This document shows positions 7,243 through 8,774 of a stretch of 8,774 bases of DNA, piece after piece (position 1 is the first letter of the stretch; every line of letters starts with the position of its first letter). The notes beneath the pieces were generated by a model. That model saw only the letters and a program-made list of their open reading frames with translations. It was not told the origin of the DNA and searched no databases. The position numbers and the translations under genes were made by a program. The DNA is from Rikenellaceae bacterium. Lineage in GTDB: Bacteria > Bacteroidota > Bacteroidia > Bacteroidales > Rikenellaceae. The stretch is taken from assembly GCA_021203585.1 (NCBI GenBank), contig JAJQAW010000242.1, positions 1-8,774 on the forward strand, read 5' to 3'.

Positions 7243-8127
7243 TTATTCTAACGAATATCCGAAATGCCGAAGCGCCCGATCGTTGTCTCGCCAACCCGGG
7301 TTGACCTTGACGTGAAGTTGAAGGAAAACTTTTTTTTGTAAAAAAGCTTCCAGCTCCTCGCGGGCCTGGGTGCCGACTTTTTTGAGCATTTTACCCTGGT
7401 GCCCGATGATAATTCCTTTTTGGGAATCCCGGGCTACGTAGATGGTGGCACCGATGCGGTCGATGGTCGGCTCCTCTTTGTATTCATCGATCGAAATCTC
7501 GACACTGTAGGGAATTTCTTTCTCGTAATGGAGAAATATTTTTTCGCGGATCATCTCCGAAGCGAAAAACCGCATGGTTTTATCCGTCAAGGCATCTTTG
7601 GGATAAAAAGCAGGACCGTTCGGTAAGTGCTGTAGGATCAAATCGAATAATCCCCCGATATTGAAATTTTCTTTGGCCGAAACCGGTACGACGACCGCCT
7701 GCGGTAACAGTTCTTTTACCCGATCGATCCGTTCTTCCAGTTTCTCCGGGGTGGTCAGATCGATCTTGTTGATGATGGCCAGGGTCGGCAGGGCGCTTAG
7801 CCGCACTTTTTCCAGAAATTCGGCATATTTGTCGAGCTGCTCGACCGGATCCGTGACATAGAGCAGTACATCGGCATCCTTGAGCGCGCCCGTGACGAAC
7901 TTCATCATCGATTCTTGCAGTTTGTAATTCGGTTTTAGTACTCCCGGAGTATCCGAATAGACGATCTGGAAATCGTCTCCGTTCACGATGCCCATAATCC
8001 GGTGGCGGGTAGTCTGTGCTTTAGAAGTGATAATGGAGCGCCGTTCGCCCACCAGGGCATTCATGAGCGTGGATTTTCCCACGTTCGGATTGCCGATAAT
8101 ATTGACAAATCCTGATTTGTGTGTCAT
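7243..8127 (-). CDS. era: GTPase Era
   Basis: This 294-residue protein has the usual Era length. Era binds the 3' end of 16S rRNA and helps 30S ribosomal subunit assembly, acting at the membrane-cytoplasm boundary. The GTPase motifs are all present: G1 GNPNVGKST (12-20), the G2 region TTRHR (39-43), G3 DTPG (59-62), G4 NKID (120-123) and G5 SAK (150-152). The C-terminal KH RNA-binding domain shows GIIIGHQGKMLKKVG and ends KVNPGWRDN. The ATG at 8125-8127 is chosen because MTHKSGFVNIIG is the standard start; the frame stays open upstream without homology. A -7 box lies 25 bases upstream. In many Bacteroidales era sits beside der; here the next gene is a GH2 hydrolase. No lesion is seen. Confidence 0.97.
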   Translation of the reverse strand: MTHKSGFVNIIGNPNVGKSTLMNALVGERRSIITSKAQTTRHRIMGIVNGDDFQIVYSDTPGVLKPNYKLQESMMKFVTGALKDADVLLYVTDPVEQLDKYAEFLEKVRLSALPTLAIINKIDLTTPEKLEERIDRVKELLPQAVVVPVSAKENFNIGGLFDLILQHLPNGPAFYPKDALTDKTMRFFASEMIREKIFLHYEKEIPYSVEISIDEYKEEPTIDRIGATIYVARDSQKGIIIGHQGKMLKKVGTQAREELEAFLQKKVFLQLHVKVNPGWRDNDRALRHFGYSLE

Positions 8128-8151
8128 GTGCTTCGGATTGCTAAGAATACC

Positions 8152-8159
8152 CAAAGGTA
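8152..8159 (-). promoter_or_regulatory. Putative era promoter, -7 box TACCTTTG
   Basis: Read on the minus strand, TACCTTTG matches TAnnTTTG fully and lies 25 bases before the era ATG. The -33 region is AT-rich (TTTATT) without an exact TTTG. Since the preceding gene pair ends in a terminator, a promoter is expected here, which supports the call. It would also drive the GH2 gene. Confidence 0.55.
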
Positions 8160-8166
8160 ACCAATT

Positions 8167-8182
8167 TTCAGGAAAGCCTGAA
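8167..8182. repeat. Palindrome within the era promoter spacer
   Basis: TTCAGG-AAAG-CCTGAA is a perfect six-pair inverted repeat that lies 7 bases upstream of the -7 box, where the -33/-7 spacer would be. It could be an operator for a dimeric regulator or chance; six pairs without T-run do not make a terminator. Confidence 0.35.
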
Positions 8183-8263
8183 TAAATCCGGGTAAATAAG
8201 ACCACCTCGCTTTACGGACTGGGATGCTTCGGACAGCAGCTCCCGGGTCAGCCTGCCCCGGTC

Positions 8264-8281
8264 AAAAACCGGCGTTGCCGG
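8264..8281 (-). terminator. Rho-independent terminator after the ferredoxin-like gene
   Basis: On the minus strand CCGGC-AAC-GCCGG is followed directly by TTTTT. It lies 46 bases past the stop of the 4Fe-4S protein gene and separates that pair from era. Confidence 0.72.
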
Positions 8282-8327
8282 AAAGGATGGGCGGACCGAA
8301 TCCTCCGCTGATTTCAGGTTCGCGCTT

Positions 8328-8564
8328 TCAGCCCTCTACCGGAGAGGGTGAAACAGAATCATTCCACTGGTAGGTCAAGGCCTTGGAAGGACATTTATCG
8401 ATCTGTTCGATCAATTCCCTAGTGGTAGCCCGTTCCGGTTTGACCCAGGGCCGTTCCATGACCCGGTAAACCTGAGGAAGCATTTTGATGCATATGCCCA
8501 CATGGATACACCGCTCCGGTCTCCAGATAATGGTGATTTCCCCGTTGGAATACCTTTTTCCCAT
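8328..8564 (-). CDS. Divergent 4Fe-4S mono-cluster protein (YjdI/Fer4_19 family)
   Basis: This 78-residue protein fits the divergent iron-sulfur domain family represented by E. coli YjdI. Visible motifs are WRPERCIHVGIC (C19 and C25), LPQVYRV and RPWV, and DKCPSKAL (C58). The three Cys follow the spacing of the family, in which a fourth ligand is not obvious. It probably carries an Fe-S cluster in the cytoplasm; its redox partner is unknown. ATG 8562-8564 is chosen because the family match begins shortly after it and because it lies two bases after the stop of the GNAT gene (TAATCATG), giving likely translational coupling. The last residues (SVSPSPVEG) look like an unstructured tail. Confidence 0.9.
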   Translation of the reverse strand: MGKRYSNGEITIIWRPERCIHVGICIKMLPQVYRVMERPWVKPERATTRELIEQIDKCPSKALTYQWNDSVSPSPVEG

Positions 8565-8566
8565 GA

Positions 8567-8774
8567 TTACCCGTTGGTCTGATCCGAAACGATCCGTTCC
8601 CACTGAGGATGTTCCTCGATGTAGGAAGCCACAAAGCCGCACAAAGGAATCACTTTCATGCCCTCTCCGTCGATGTACTCCAGGGCCGCTTCCACCAGCT
8701 CCGAACCGATGCCCTGTCCCCGTAGGTTGGCCGGTATTCCGGTATGGGTCAATGCATAGTCCCCGGAAGGGGTG
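8567..8774 (-). CDS. GNAT N-acetyltransferase, YjdJ-like (5' end cut by window edge)
   Basis: The last 68 residues are visible and the start lies outside. They show the acetyl-CoA pyrophosphate-binding loop (LRGQGIGSELV) and then ALEYIDGEGMKVIPLCGFVASYIEEHP, typical of the short GNAT family (YjdJ/YidJ type, about 95 residues in full). Its acceptor is unknown. The pairing with the 4Fe-4S protein repeats the conserved yjdI-yjdJ neighbourhood, suggesting a joint role, but none is established to my knowledge. The frame continues to the window edge; the TTG at 8750-8752 is internal. Confidence 0.88.
   Translation of the reverse strand, partial: TPSGDYALTHTGIPANLRGQGIGSELVEAALEYIDGEGMKVIPLCGFVASYIEEHPQWERIVSDQTNG

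Overview
The window looks like a chromosomal piece of a Bacteroidales genome. The main reasons are the near-canonical Bacteroidales form of the Era GTPase, a single-chain SpmA-SpmB membrane protein, a PL1-type pectate lyase with a calcium-binding tail, a secreted GH2 enzyme, and -7 boxes of the Bacteroidetes type (TAnnTTTG) with few Shine-Dalgarno sequences. A Rikenellaceae/Alistipes-like source is possible from the fairly high GC, but this is only a guess. No phage, plasmid, insertion sequence, CRISPR array, rRNA or tRNA gene was seen.

Layout: (1) positions 1-72, minus strand, first 24 codons of a response regulator. (2) 159-3173, plus strand, a two-gene unit: a fused gamma-glutamyl hydrolase (peptidase C26) plus renal-type dipeptidase (peptidase M19), then after 10 bases a SpmA-SpmB fusion protein. 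(3) 3174-3420, intergenic, with a 9-bp inverted repeat. (4) 3421-4959, plus strand, secreted pectate lyase. (5) 4960-5206, convergent intergenic region with a bidirectional terminator. (6) 8127-5207, minus strand, era followed 8 bases later by a GH2 beta-galactosidase-like gene. (7) 8774-8328, minus strand, a GNAT acetyltransferase and a divergent 4Fe-4S ferredoxin-like protein (the yjdJ-yjdI pair), closed by a terminator.

The most striking feature is damage. The C26-M19 fusion carries three single-base frameshifts (near 608, 1040 and 1790). The SpmAB gene has an in-frame TAG where a Trp is expected (2115-2117). The GH2 gene has an in-frame TAG where a Gln is expected (6689-6691). The pectate lyase probably has a further one-base insertion inside its signal-peptide codons (about 3455-3458). 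Family motifs continue undisturbed on the far side of every lesion, so the lesions are very recent in evolution or are sequencing/assembly errors. Era, the ferredoxin-like gene and the visible GNAT part show none.

Function: the C26-M19 protein would remove gamma-glutamyl bonds and then hydrolyse dipeptides, and the adjacent SpmAB protein could be a membrane partner, possibly in recycling of peptidoglycan or gamma-glutamyl peptides (inference). The pectate lyase and GH2 enzyme are secreted carbohydrate-active enzymes. I found no clearly new defence or mobile system. The best leads are the bifunctional hydrolase/SpmAB pair, the absent acid/base motif in the GH2 enzyme, and the clustered lesions.
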